DNA of 44,322 nucleotides from Haliea sp040222615. GTDB taxonomy: Bacteria > Pseudomonadota > Gammaproteobacteria > Pseudomonadales > Halieaceae. Each line of letters starts with the position of its first letter. The stretch's first letter is position 1. The notes under the pieces were generated by a model that worked only from the letters and a program-made list of their open reading frames with translations, was not told where the DNA came from and ran no database searches. The DNA lies in assembly GCF_040222615.1 (NCBI RefSeq), contig NZ_JAVKCQ010000036.1, forward strand, positions 1 to 44,322, given 5' to 3'. Below, one piece after another: positions 17,169-25,050 of the stretch. The position numbers were made by a program, and so were the translations under genes.

Positions 17169-18130
17169 AGATAAGTGTTGAGCGATGGGCGTTCCAGGAA
17201 CCATTTGTGATTACCGGTCATGTCTTCGAGCATTCGGAGGTCCTGAAGGTCCAGATTGCGGAGAATGGCGCCCTTGGTCGGGGTGAAGCGTCGGGTGTGT
17301 ACTATCTGGGGGAAAATGGTATCAGCATGTTCGAGCAGGCCAGCTCGGTAAGGCAGGCGCTGTCCGATGGCTGCGGGCGCGAGGAACTGCAGAGCCTGTT
17401 GCCCGCCGGCGGGGCGCGTAACGCGATTGACTGTGCCCTGTGGGACCTGGAGGCGAAGCTGTCCGGTAGAACCGTCTGGGCGCTGACCGGAATCGGACAG
17501 AAGCCGGTATTTACAGTCAATACGGTGGGTATTGGCACTCCCGCGGCGATGGCGCGCAAGGCACAGTCACTGGATACGGACTTCATCAAGGTAAAGCTGG
17601 ACGCCGAACTGCCACTTGAACGGATGCAGGCGGTGCGCAGCGCGCGTCCCGAGGCCCAGATTGTGGTGGACGTAAACCAGGGCTGGACCTACAGCCAGCT
17701 GGTCGAGCTGGCGCCCAGATTTCTGGAGCTTGGAGTAGCGATGATCGAACAGCCCCTCCCGCGAGGTGCGGACGAGGCGCTGGAAAGCTACCAGCCGCCA
17801 TTGCCGCTGTGTGCCGACGAATCCTGCCTGCACAGCGGTGAACTGGAACAGGCCGCGCGGCGCTACCAGATGATCAACATCAAGCTGGACAAGACCGGCG
17901 GGCTCACTGAGGCGCTCCATCTCGCGGCCCTGGCAAAGGAGCGCAAGCTGGGCTTGATGGTGGGCAACATGATGGGCACATCGCTGGCGATGGCGCCGGG
18001 CCTTGTGGTCGCCCAGTTGTGCGACTTCGTCGATCTCGACGGCGCACTGTTTCTGACCCGGGACCGCGAACATGCGCTGAGTTACCGCGGAGGTCGCGTG
18101 TCCGGACTCGCCCCGGCACTGTGGGGCTGA
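17156..18130 (+). CDS. dgcA: Enolase-superfamily epimerase (dipeptide epimerase/DgcA-like)
   Basis: A 324-aa muconate-lactonising-type enolase-superfamily enzyme. Catalytic residues are visible in order: Lys145-x-Lys147 (KVK), metal ligands Asp172 (VVDVNQG), Glu198 (IEQP) and Asp221 (CADES), and the opposite-face Lys243 (NIKLDKTGG). Asp293-Leu-Asp295 matches the DxD motif that in L-Ala-D/L-Glu epimerases binds the substrate's free alpha-amino group. The reaction is probably inversion at the alpha carbon of a Glu residue, in a dipeptide or in N-acetyl-D-Glu. The gene overlaps the DUF1611 gene, the pairing seen in D-glutamate catabolism loci. Whether the substrate is a dipeptide (as DxD suggests) or an N-acyl amino acid (as the partner suggests) is open. 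Confidence 0.85.
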   Translation: MRDIEISVERWAFQEPFVITGHVFEHSEVLKVQIAENGALGRGEASGVYYLGENGISMFEQASSVRQALSDGCGREELQSLLPAGGARNAIDCALWDLEAKLSGRTVWALTGIGQKPVFTVNTVGIGTPAAMARKAQSLDTDFIKVKLDAELPLERMQAVRSARPEAQIVVDVNQGWTYSQLVELAPRFLELGVAMIEQPLPRGADEALESYQPPLPLCADESCLHSGELEQAARRYQMINIKLDKTGGLTEALHLAALAKERKLGLMVGNMMGTSLAMAPGLVVAQLCDFVDLDGALFLTRDREHALSYRGGRVSGLAPALWG

Positions 18131-18182
18131 GCGGGCGACTGTGGCGCCGCTGAAGAAGCCCCGAAACAAGGATATTCAAGCC

Positions 18183-19661
18183 ATGCACATGTTCGCCGCG
18201 GCATTCAATACCGAAACCAATACCTTCTCGCCCTTCCCCACGGGTGAGCGTCATTTCAGGCTGTGTCACCGCGAGGACTTTGTCGCGGATCCCGACCGGG
18301 TTCATGGCCTGGGCTGCCTGACAACCTGGCAGCAGCTGTGTCTCGAACAGGGGCACCAGCTAACGCTGAGCCTGAGCGCTTTCGCCGAGCCTTCCGGTCG
18401 CGTTGTGCGCAGTGTCTATGAAAAGCTTCGCGATGAAATCCTCGCTGACCTGCGGTCGGCGGAGGATGTCGATGTGGTGTTGCTTGACCTGCACGGGGCC
18501 ATGGCCGCGGAGGGTTACGACGACTGCGAGGGCGACCTGATCAGTCGCATCCGGCAATGCGTTGGCCCGGCAGTGGTGATCGCGGTGGAGCTGGATCTGC
18601 ACTGCCATTTCAGCGCGGCGATGCTGGAGCACGCCGACCTGATGATCTGTTATAAGGAATATCCGCACATTGATATCAATGATCGGGCGGTGGAACTGTT
18701 TAATCTGGCAGTCAGGACCCGGGCGCGAGAGATACGTCCAACCATGGCCCTGTTCGATTGCAAAATGATCGGGATGTACCCCACATCCGGTGGACCGATG
18801 CACGATTTTGTCCAGCGCATGGTCGATCATGAGGCCCAGGAAGGCGTACTGTCGGTGTCTCTCGGGCACGGCTTTCCCTGGGGAGATGTGGCGGATGCCG
18901 GCAGCCAGCTGCTGGTGGTAACAGACGACGCTGCGGAGCTGGCAGCAGAGCTGGCACGAGAACTGGGGCTGGCGTTCTTTGCCCTCAGGGGCACGGTGGA
19001 GTTTGCCTCCCTGCCGCTGGAAGAAGCGATGTCGAAAGCGCTGGCCAGCCCGCACAGACCGGTGGTAGTTGCGGACCAGGCTGATAATCCTGGTGGCGGC
19101 GCGCCGTCGGATTCCACCCATGCCTTGCGCTGGCTGCTGGCACACAAGGTGGCCCCCGCCGCGGTTGCCGTCCTCTACGATCCCGAAGTGGTGAAGCTCG
19201 CCATGACCGCGGGCGAAGGGGCGAGGCTCCGGGTGCGACTTGGGGGCAAGATGAGTGCGGAGTCCGGCGATCCCCTGGACCTGACCACTGTCGTCGTGGC
19301 GCTGGCCGGGAACCATCAGCATTGTTTCCCGCAGCGACAGGGAGAGGACTACGTGTTCTCCCTCGGTGATACGGCTGTGCTGCGCTGCGAGGGCATCGAC
19401 ATTGTCGTCAGCAGTGAACGCGGGCAATGCTTCTCGCCCTGCATCCTGTCTGACTTCGGGCTCAATCCGCTGCGCTACAAGGTGATCGTGCCGAAATCAA
19501 CCCAGCACTTCCACGGCGCTTTCGCGCCTATCGCGGCTGAGATTATCTATATGGCCGCGCCCGGAGCGATCGCCCCGATCATGCAGCAGATTCCCTTTGT
19601 GCGGGTCGATACCGCGGACAAGTACCCGTGGAATGACTCGCCGCATGGGCCACTTGGCTGA
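18183..19661 (+). CDS. M81-family metallopeptidase (MlrC-like)
   Basis: A 492-aa protein matching the M81/microcystinase C family over its length. The N terminus carries AAFNTETNTFSP (6-17), the family signature. Putative zinc-site segments are LDLHGAM (101-107), ELDLHCH (136-142) and YKEYPHID (157-164). The C-terminal half contains QADNPGGGAPSDST. MlrC cleaves the linear tetrapeptide of microcystin next to the Adda/D-Glu region; other members act on unknown amides. There is no signal peptide, so it is cytoplasmic. ATG 18183, with AAGGA upstream, matches family starts; an earlier GTG at 18141 is unlikely. It lies between the epimerase and the second S12 hydrolase. The family is certain; the substrate is inferred only to be a D-Glu-type peptide. 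Confidence 0.85.
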   Translation: MHMFAAAFNTETNTFSPFPTGERHFRLCHREDFVADPDRVHGLGCLTTWQQLCLEQGHQLTLSLSAFAEPSGRVVRSVYEKLRDEILADLRSAEDVDVVLLDLHGAMAAEGYDDCEGDLISRIRQCVGPAVVIAVELDLHCHFSAAMLEHADLMICYKEYPHIDINDRAVELFNLAVRTRAREIRPTMALFDCKMIGMYPTSGGPMHDFVQRMVDHEAQEGVLSVSLGHGFPWGDVADAGSQLLVVTDDAAELAAELARELGLAFFALRGTVEFASLPLEEAMSKALASPHRPVVVADQADNPGGGAPSDSTHALRWLLAHKVAPAAVAVLYDPEVVKLAMTAGEGARLRVRLGGKMSAESGDPLDLTTVVVALAGNHQHCFPQRQGEDYVFSLGDTAVLRCEGIDIVVSSERGQCFSPCILSDFGLNPLRYKVIVPKSTQHFHGAFAPIAAEIIYMAAPGAIAPIMQQIPFVRVDTADKYPWNDSPHGPLG

Positions 19662-19708
19662 TACCGAGGCAGGCTGAAATTCCGTTATCACATGGAGGTA
19701 ACAAACCG

Positions 19709-21097
19709 GTGACATATCAGGACACACTGCAGAGCTGGTTCGATGCACGCAGGCGTGAGTACGGTGTGGTGGGCGCATCTCTGGCCCTGTTCTCCAAGGG
19801 GGAACTGGAGTCGACTGCCGCCGGTGTACTCAACCTGGACACTGGAGTGCCGGTGTCCACAGGCTCCCTGTTCCAGATCGGATCGATCAGCAAGGTATTT
19901 ACTGCGACCCTGGTCATGCAGCTGGTGGATGAGGGACGCCTGGATCTCGACTGTCCGGTGCAGCGCTACCTGCCGGGATTCGCCATTGCCGATGCGGATG
20001 CATCGCGACTGATCACCGTGCGCCAGTTACTGTGTCACACCAGCGGCATGGAAGGAGACTTCTTCCCGGATGACCCGCGCTGGAGCGGGGCTGTATCGAG
20101 GTATGTGGAACAGTGCCGCCTGCTGCCCCAGCTGCATCCCGTCGGCGCGTACTTCTCCTACTGTAATAGCGGTTTTACCGTTGCCGGGCTACTGGTGGAA
20201 CTTCTCACCGGGCAGCCGTGGCATGTAGCTGTGCGCGAGCGGATCTTCCGGCCGCTGGGCATGGCGGAGGCGGTCTGTGACCCGGCAGAGCTGCCGCGCT
20301 ACAGCGCGGCCATCGGGCATGTTCCGCGGCAGGACGACGCTGCGCTCAGCATGGTTGCGGACCGGTGCTTTCTGCCGCCGGGCCTGGGTCCTGCCGGTGC
20401 GGTGCTGATGATGTCGGCGACGGACCTCATGCGCTTTGCCTGTTGCCATCTGTATGACGGCAAGGTGGCCCCTGGCGATTCGGTGCTGTCGGCGCGCTCG
20501 GTACAGGAGATGCGGCAAGCGCAGCTGCAACTACCGGCTCATTTTCCGCTGGGCGCCACGGCCTGGGGGCTCGGCTGGTATCTCGGGGAGACTGCGGGGC
20601 GGCGCATGTTCGGACACAATGGGGGAACGATCGGGCAGTTCGCCTACCTCCATGTATACCCGGAGCACGAGTTTGCCATCTGTCTGCTCAGCAATAGCCG
20701 CAGCGCTGCGTTTTTCTCCAGAATCGAGGAGGAACTGCTGTCGCAACGTCTGGATATCCAGGCCCACCCGGCGCCGGCCTGCGCGGTACAGCCCCGCGAT
20801 TTTCCTCCCTACTGTGGCCGCTATCAGAACCTGGGAGGCACCCTGCAGATCAGCGACCGGCAGGGAACCCTGCACGCCGACTTCCACAGCGAGATCGGTG
20901 ACCGCTTGGCGTCTCCCCTGCAGGCACTCGGGGATCACTGCTTTATCACCGGAGGCAGCGACCAGCAGCCCGGGCTAACACTGCACTTTCTCGGTCTGGA
21001 TGGCGGAGAGGCAGCCTACGTACTGGCCGGGAGCCGACTGCTGCGACGGGTCGACGGCACGGGCGTGGCGAACAAAGAGGGAGTGCCGGACGCGTGA
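19709..21097 (+). CDS. S12-family serine hydrolase B (paralogue of hydrolase A)
   Basis: A 462-aa paralogue of the product of 14641-16038. It keeps the catalytic set: Ser59-Ile-Ser-Lys62, Tyr151-Cys-Asn153 and His303-Asn-Gly305 (HNGGT). Long stretches match the other copy (SKVFTATLVMQLVDEG, QCRLLPQLHPVGAYFSYCNS), so a duplication within the cluster is likely, followed by divergence in the C-terminal 100 residues. The start is GTG 19709 with GGAGG about 10 nt before it. No signal peptide. The stop overlaps the PepD-like gene start in a GTGA junction. Two copies may cut different bonds, or cut at successive stages of the same peptide. Confidence 0.85.
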   Translation: MTYQDTLQSWFDARRREYGVVGASLALFSKGELESTAAGVLNLDTGVPVSTGSLFQIGSISKVFTATLVMQLVDEGRLDLDCPVQRYLPGFAIADADASRLITVRQLLCHTSGMEGDFFPDDPRWSGAVSRYVEQCRLLPQLHPVGAYFSYCNSGFTVAGLLVELLTGQPWHVAVRERIFRPLGMAEAVCDPAELPRYSAAIGHVPRQDDAALSMVADRCFLPPGLGPAGAVLMMSATDLMRFACCHLYDGKVAPGDSVLSARSVQEMRQAQLQLPAHFPLGATAWGLGWYLGETAGRRMFGHNGGTIGQFAYLHVYPEHEFAICLLSNSRSAAFFSRIEEELLSQRLDIQAHPAPACAVQPRDFPPYCGRYQNLGGTLQISDRQGTLHADFHSEIGDRLASPLQALGDHCFITGGSDQQPGLTLHFLGLDGGEAAYVLAGSRLLRRVDGTGVANKEGVPDA

Positions 21098-22542
21098 CTG
21101 CAGAGACTCTGGATGATTTGCACGGGCCGCTGTGGGAGCACTTTCAGGCGCTCAGCCGAATTCCGAGGCCCTCCCGGCAGGAAGCCCGCGCCAGGGACTA
21201 CGTGGCCGCGGTTGCCGATTCGAGAAACCTTCGCTGGGCGATAGATGAGATTGGCAACATTGTAGTCTACCTGCCTGCCACACCCGGGATGGAGAAGCGC
21301 GATACGGTGATCGTGCAGAATCACCTGGATATGGTGACTGTTCAGGCCCGCGACAAGGTTCACGATTTTACTCGCGACCCGCTGCAGCTGAGGCTCGCGG
21401 ACGGTTGGCTGCTTGCGGACCGGACCACACTGGGCGCCGACAACGGCATCGGCTGTGCGGCGGCGCTGGCCCTGATCTCGGCCAGTGACCTGGTGCACCC
21501 CGCACTGGAGCTTCTGTTCACTGTTGACGAGGAGACAGGTATGGGCGGCGCTCGTCATCTCGATGCGGAGCTGCTGTGTGGAAAGCGCCTGCTCAATCTG
21601 GATACAGAGGACTGGGGGGAGCTGTATATCGGTTGTACCGGTGGTCGTGGCTGGTCCATGGAGTGCGAGTTTGGTTTGGACCTCGTGCCGGACGACCATG
21701 TGGGCGGCGAGTTGTCGCTGGTCGGGCTGGCGGGCGGACACTCGGGGCTGGACATCCACTTGCAGCGCGGCAATGCCATCCAGCTGCTGGCTGACTGGCT
21801 CAATCGAGCGGGCTTGCTCGGAGTCAGGCTGGCCCAACTCGACGCAGGAATTGCGCACAACGTGATTCCCAGGGACGGCCGGGTCCGGTTTTCCTGCCCG
21901 GGGCGGGCGCTGCCCGCGCTGCGGGCGCTGAATGACCAATTACTGCAAGTGTGGCGAAGTTACCTGCCGGAGGCGGATGCCGCCCTGCAGTTGTCGATGG
22001 AATCCGTGCGAGTTGAGCGAGTTCTGCCGGAGGAGTCGCAGACGCTGTTGTGCAGGGCACTGCTCATGCTGCCGCATGGGGTAGAGCGCTATGCTACCGC
22101 CCAGGCAGGCACAATGGCTTCGCTTAGCAGTAACCTGGGTGTAGCGCGATTGGAAGACGGCGCGCTGTACATAGAGCTAAGCCTGCGCTATTTCCGTGAC
22201 TCTGAGGCGGAGTCGCTGACAGCGAAGGTGTTGTCGGTGTCTGACAGCTGTGGCTTCTCGACAGCCAGAATCCTCAACTACCCCGGGTGGGTGCCGGATC
22301 CCGACAGCCAGCTTCTGCAGCGCGCCTGCGAGGTTTACCAGCGGCGTTTCGGGGAGCCGCCGCGAATCAAGCTGATCCACGCGGGCCTGGAATGCGGTGT
22401 TCTGAAGCACAGGCTGGGTGAGTTGGAGGTCATTTCCTTCGGTCCTACGATTCGCGATGCGCACTCGCCCGGCGAGCGCCTTGAGGTGGCGACGGTCGCG
22501 CCTTTCTGGCAGTACCTTACGGATTTACTCGCCACTCTCTAA
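21094..22542 (+). CDS. pepD: Aminoacyl-histidine dipeptidase family (PepD-like, M20)
   Basis: A 482-aa di-zinc aminopeptidase of the PepD branch of M20. Motifs visible: HLD (77-79) in VQNHLDMV, Asp116 in LGADNG, the catalytic Glu pair in DEETGMGGAR (145-154), and Asp170 in LNLDTED. The C-terminal catalytic domain ends with LIHAGLECGVLKHR, supplying a metal His. A dimerisation domain lies between. PepD enzymes hydrolyse small dipeptides including beta-Ala-His and unusual isopeptide-like dipeptides. GTG start overlapping the preceding stop (GTGA) shows translational coupling with S12 hydrolase B, so it probably completes the breakdown of the peptide to amino acids. PepD is normally a housekeeping gene; this is a dedicated copy by position. 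Confidence 0.88.
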   Translation: MTAETLDDLHGPLWEHFQALSRIPRPSRQEARARDYVAAVADSRNLRWAIDEIGNIVVYLPATPGMEKRDTVIVQNHLDMVTVQARDKVHDFTRDPLQLRLADGWLLADRTTLGADNGIGCAAALALISASDLVHPALELLFTVDEETGMGGARHLDAELLCGKRLLNLDTEDWGELYIGCTGGRGWSMECEFGLDLVPDDHVGGELSLVGLAGGHSGLDIHLQRGNAIQLLADWLNRAGLLGVRLAQLDAGIAHNVIPRDGRVRFSCPGRALPALRALNDQLLQVWRSYLPEADAALQLSMESVRVERVLPEESQTLLCRALLMLPHGVERYATAQAGTMASLSSNLGVARLEDGALYIELSLRYFRDSEAESLTAKVLSVSDSCGFSTARILNYPGWVPDPDSQLLQRACEVYQRRFGEPPRIKLIHAGLECGVLKHRLGELEVISFGPTIRDAHSPGERLEVATVAPFWQYLTDLLATL

Positions 22543-22729
22543 CCAGCATTTGAATGCCTCGCAGGCGCGGACTGCGGGACAAGCTGGCACCTGAAACTGG
22601 ACAGAAGAACGTGACGGTGTGCTACAAGCTTGTGACTTTTGGTAAATACCCTTACTGCCCGCAATGCCAGACTCGGTGTCGACTGATACGTGAATAAACG
22701 TTATTTTCGAAACAGCGGGGACGGGTGAG

Positions 22730-24997
22730 ATGACTACACAAAAAATCTACGGGGCTGTCAGCAGCAGCAACAGGGACTTCGTACAATCGGCGATTGCCGC
22801 GGGTCTCGGCCTGGCAGTCCAGCTTGGTGCATGCACTGCCTGGGCGCAGGAACAAAGTGCGGCGGTGTTGGAGGAAGTGGTGGTCACGGCCAACAAGCGC
22901 AGCCAAAGCCTGCAGGATGTGGCGGCCAGTGTGTCGGCCCTGACCACAGGCAGCATCGAACGCCAGGGGCTGGATGACTTCGCCGGCGTAGCCCGCGTCC
23001 TGCCTGGCGTGACCCTGAACCAGCCGGTAAAAAACCGCGCCGTGTTCAATATCCGCGGTCTCTCCACCAACATTGGCGGCGGCAACACCCAGGACCCTGT
23101 GGCGGTCTACATCAACGACATGCCGGTAACGGATACTTTCGGCGCCTCGGTGCAGCCGGATCTGAGGCTTTATGATGTAGAGCGGGTCGAGGTCCTGCGC
23201 GGCCCGCAGGGTACGCTGTTCGGTTCGGGTTCCCTCGCTGGCACGGTGAGAATCATCACCAACAAGCCGGAGATGTCGGCGTTTGATGGATCCCTGCGCG
23301 CGGACCTGGCGAACACCGACGACGCCGGTCTTCGCCAGCGTTATGATGCCATGGTGAACATCCCGCTGGTGGACGACAGCCTGGCGTTGCGTGCGGTGGC
23401 CTATTATCGCGATGAGGCCGGCTGGGTGGATAACCTGGTGCTGGGAACCGATAACAGCACTGAGGACAAGGGCGGCAGGCTGTCCCTGCGTTGGCAGCCG
23501 GGCGATGCCTTCAGGCTGACCGGCGAAGTGCTGTACCAGGACAGCGATCCCGAGGATGGAGACAGCTGGGCTCCCGAATTGGGGAAATTCAACAAGTCTT
23601 CCACCCTTGACGAAGGCCGACCCTCGACGATCACCAGCTACAACCTGACCCTGGAATACGTCATTCCGGATTTCGCCGACCTGGTGTCGACAACGTCGTA
23701 TCTGGAATCGGAGACCGCGGTCAGTATTGACTACGGGGATATCACCGGTCTCGGTTTTCCTCTGCACGCCCGCAACGCGCCCTGGGAAATCGACTTCCTG
23801 ACCCAGGAATTGCGCCTCGTTTCCAACACCGATTCAGGCCTGGACTGGGTGCTCGGTGCCTTCTACATTGAGCGTGAGTCGGTGGCAGACTTCAATTTCC
23901 AGCTGGTGGGGCTCGCCGACTTCTTTAACCCGATACTCGGCGCGGGCCTGCCGCCCAGCGATAACTTCCTGGTGACGCGTACCACCACTCGCTCGGAAGA
24001 AATGGCAGTCTTTGCCGATATCAACTACCAGCTTACCGGGCAATGGTACCTGGGCGGTGGCGTGCGGGTTGCCGATACCGAGGTAAGCATCAATGAGCCG
24101 CGGCGGGAGGTGTTGAATTTTGCGACATTCCTGCCAGCGGTGATGTCCTTCAGCAATGAAGGCGAGGATTCGGGCATTGTCACCTGGCGAGGGTCCCTGT
24201 CTTACCAGCCTGCGGATTCCCTGCATTTCTACGCCAGTGTCAGCAAGGGTTACCGCATCGGCCAGACCAACCCGTTCGTCGGGCGCAGCCCGGTAGATCC
24301 CGAGGACCCGCTGGATATCCCCAACATTTACCAGCCCGATGAAACGCTCAACTACGAGCTGGGCGCCAAGACCCTGTTGTGGGGCCAGCGCCTGCGCCTG
24401 AATGTCGCCGCCTACTACATTGAATGGGAGGATATCCAGGTCGACGCCATTCGCCTCTCTGACGTTGCCAACTACATCGCCAACGCGGGCGAGGCGATAT
24501 CCCGCGGGGTTGAAGTGGAGATGCAGTTGACGCCGCTGGAGGGGCTGGTGTTCGACCTTTCCCTGGCGCTGCAGGACGCCGAGATCGACAGCATCAGCGC
24601 GGCGGACAGTCTCCGCTCCGGTGTGCTGGAGGGCGATATCCTGCCAGGCTCCATGGATTACACCCTGGCCGCTGCGGTGCAATATACCTGGCCTCTGGCC
24701 AGCGGCCGGCAGATGTACGCCAGGCTCGCAGCCCAGCTGGTCGACTCGTCCCCCAATGGCTTTTCCAACCAGGCGGGCAGCCTTGACGTCAACCCCTTCC
24801 TGGCGGAAAACGAGGCTTATGAAAATGTCGATGCCAGCATTGGTTTGGTAACGGATCAGTGGGAGCTGAGCCTTTACGGTGAAAACCTTACCAACAATGA
24901 TGACTACATTCTCAACGGCGGAGCGAACTCGGGGGTGAATTATATCAACACCCTCCGTCCGCGAACCCTGGGCATGCGGTTGCATTATTTCTTCTGA
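22730..24997 (+). CDS. TonB-dependent outer-membrane receptor 2
   Basis: A 755-aa receptor. A signal peptide with a long N-region ends near ACTAWAQ (about residue 40) and is followed by the TonB box LEEVVVTANKR. The plug has NIRGLSTN and VERVEVLRGPQGTLFGSGSLAGTVR. The barrel ends in a C-terminal Phe (GMRLHYFF). It lies after the PepD-like gene in the same direction with a 187-bp gap, so it may have its own promoter. The gap contains AATAAAC about 30 nt upstream of the start, as also seen before receptor 1. It shares only general receptor similarity with receptor 1, so the two may import different forms of the substrate. It converges with the P450 gene. Confidence 0.92.
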   Translation: MTTQKIYGAVSSSNRDFVQSAIAAGLGLAVQLGACTAWAQEQSAAVLEEVVVTANKRSQSLQDVAASVSALTTGSIERQGLDDFAGVARVLPGVTLNQPVKNRAVFNIRGLSTNIGGGNTQDPVAVYINDMPVTDTFGASVQPDLRLYDVERVEVLRGPQGTLFGSGSLAGTVRIITNKPEMSAFDGSLRADLANTDDAGLRQRYDAMVNIPLVDDSLALRAVAYYRDEAGWVDNLVLGTDNSTEDKGGRLSLRWQPGDAFRLTGEVLYQDSDPEDGDSWAPELGKFNKSSTLDEGRPSTITSYNLTLEYVIPDFADLVSTTSYLESETAVSIDYGDITGLGFPLHARNAPWEIDFLTQELRLVSNTDSGLDWVLGAFYIERESVADFNFQLVGLADFFNPILGAGLPPSDNFLVTRTTTRSEEMAVFADINYQLTGQWYLGGGVRVADTEVSINEPRREVLNFATFLPAVMSFSNEGEDSGIVTWRGSLSYQPADSLHFYASVSKGYRIGQTNPFVGRSPVDPEDPLDIPNIYQPDETLNYELGAKTLLWGQRLRLNVAAYYIEWEDIQVDAIRLSDVANYIANAGEAISRGVEVEMQLTPLEGLVFDLSLALQDAEIDSISAADSLRSGVLEGDILPGSMDYTLAAAVQYTWPLASGRQMYARLAAQLVDSSPNGFSNQAGSLDVNPFLAENEAYENVDASIGLVTDQWELSLYGENLTNNDDYILNGGANSGVNYINTLRPRTLGMRLHYFF

Positions 24998-25050
24998 GCC
25001 TTTCTGGCGGCGTTAGGGCGGCGATTCCTTCGCGCCCGCGCCCGGGATGG

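Noticed and set aside
22652..23767. Minus-strand open frame inside receptor 2
   Set aside because: Antisense shadow of a receptor with full motif set; no ribosome site or recognisable domain.
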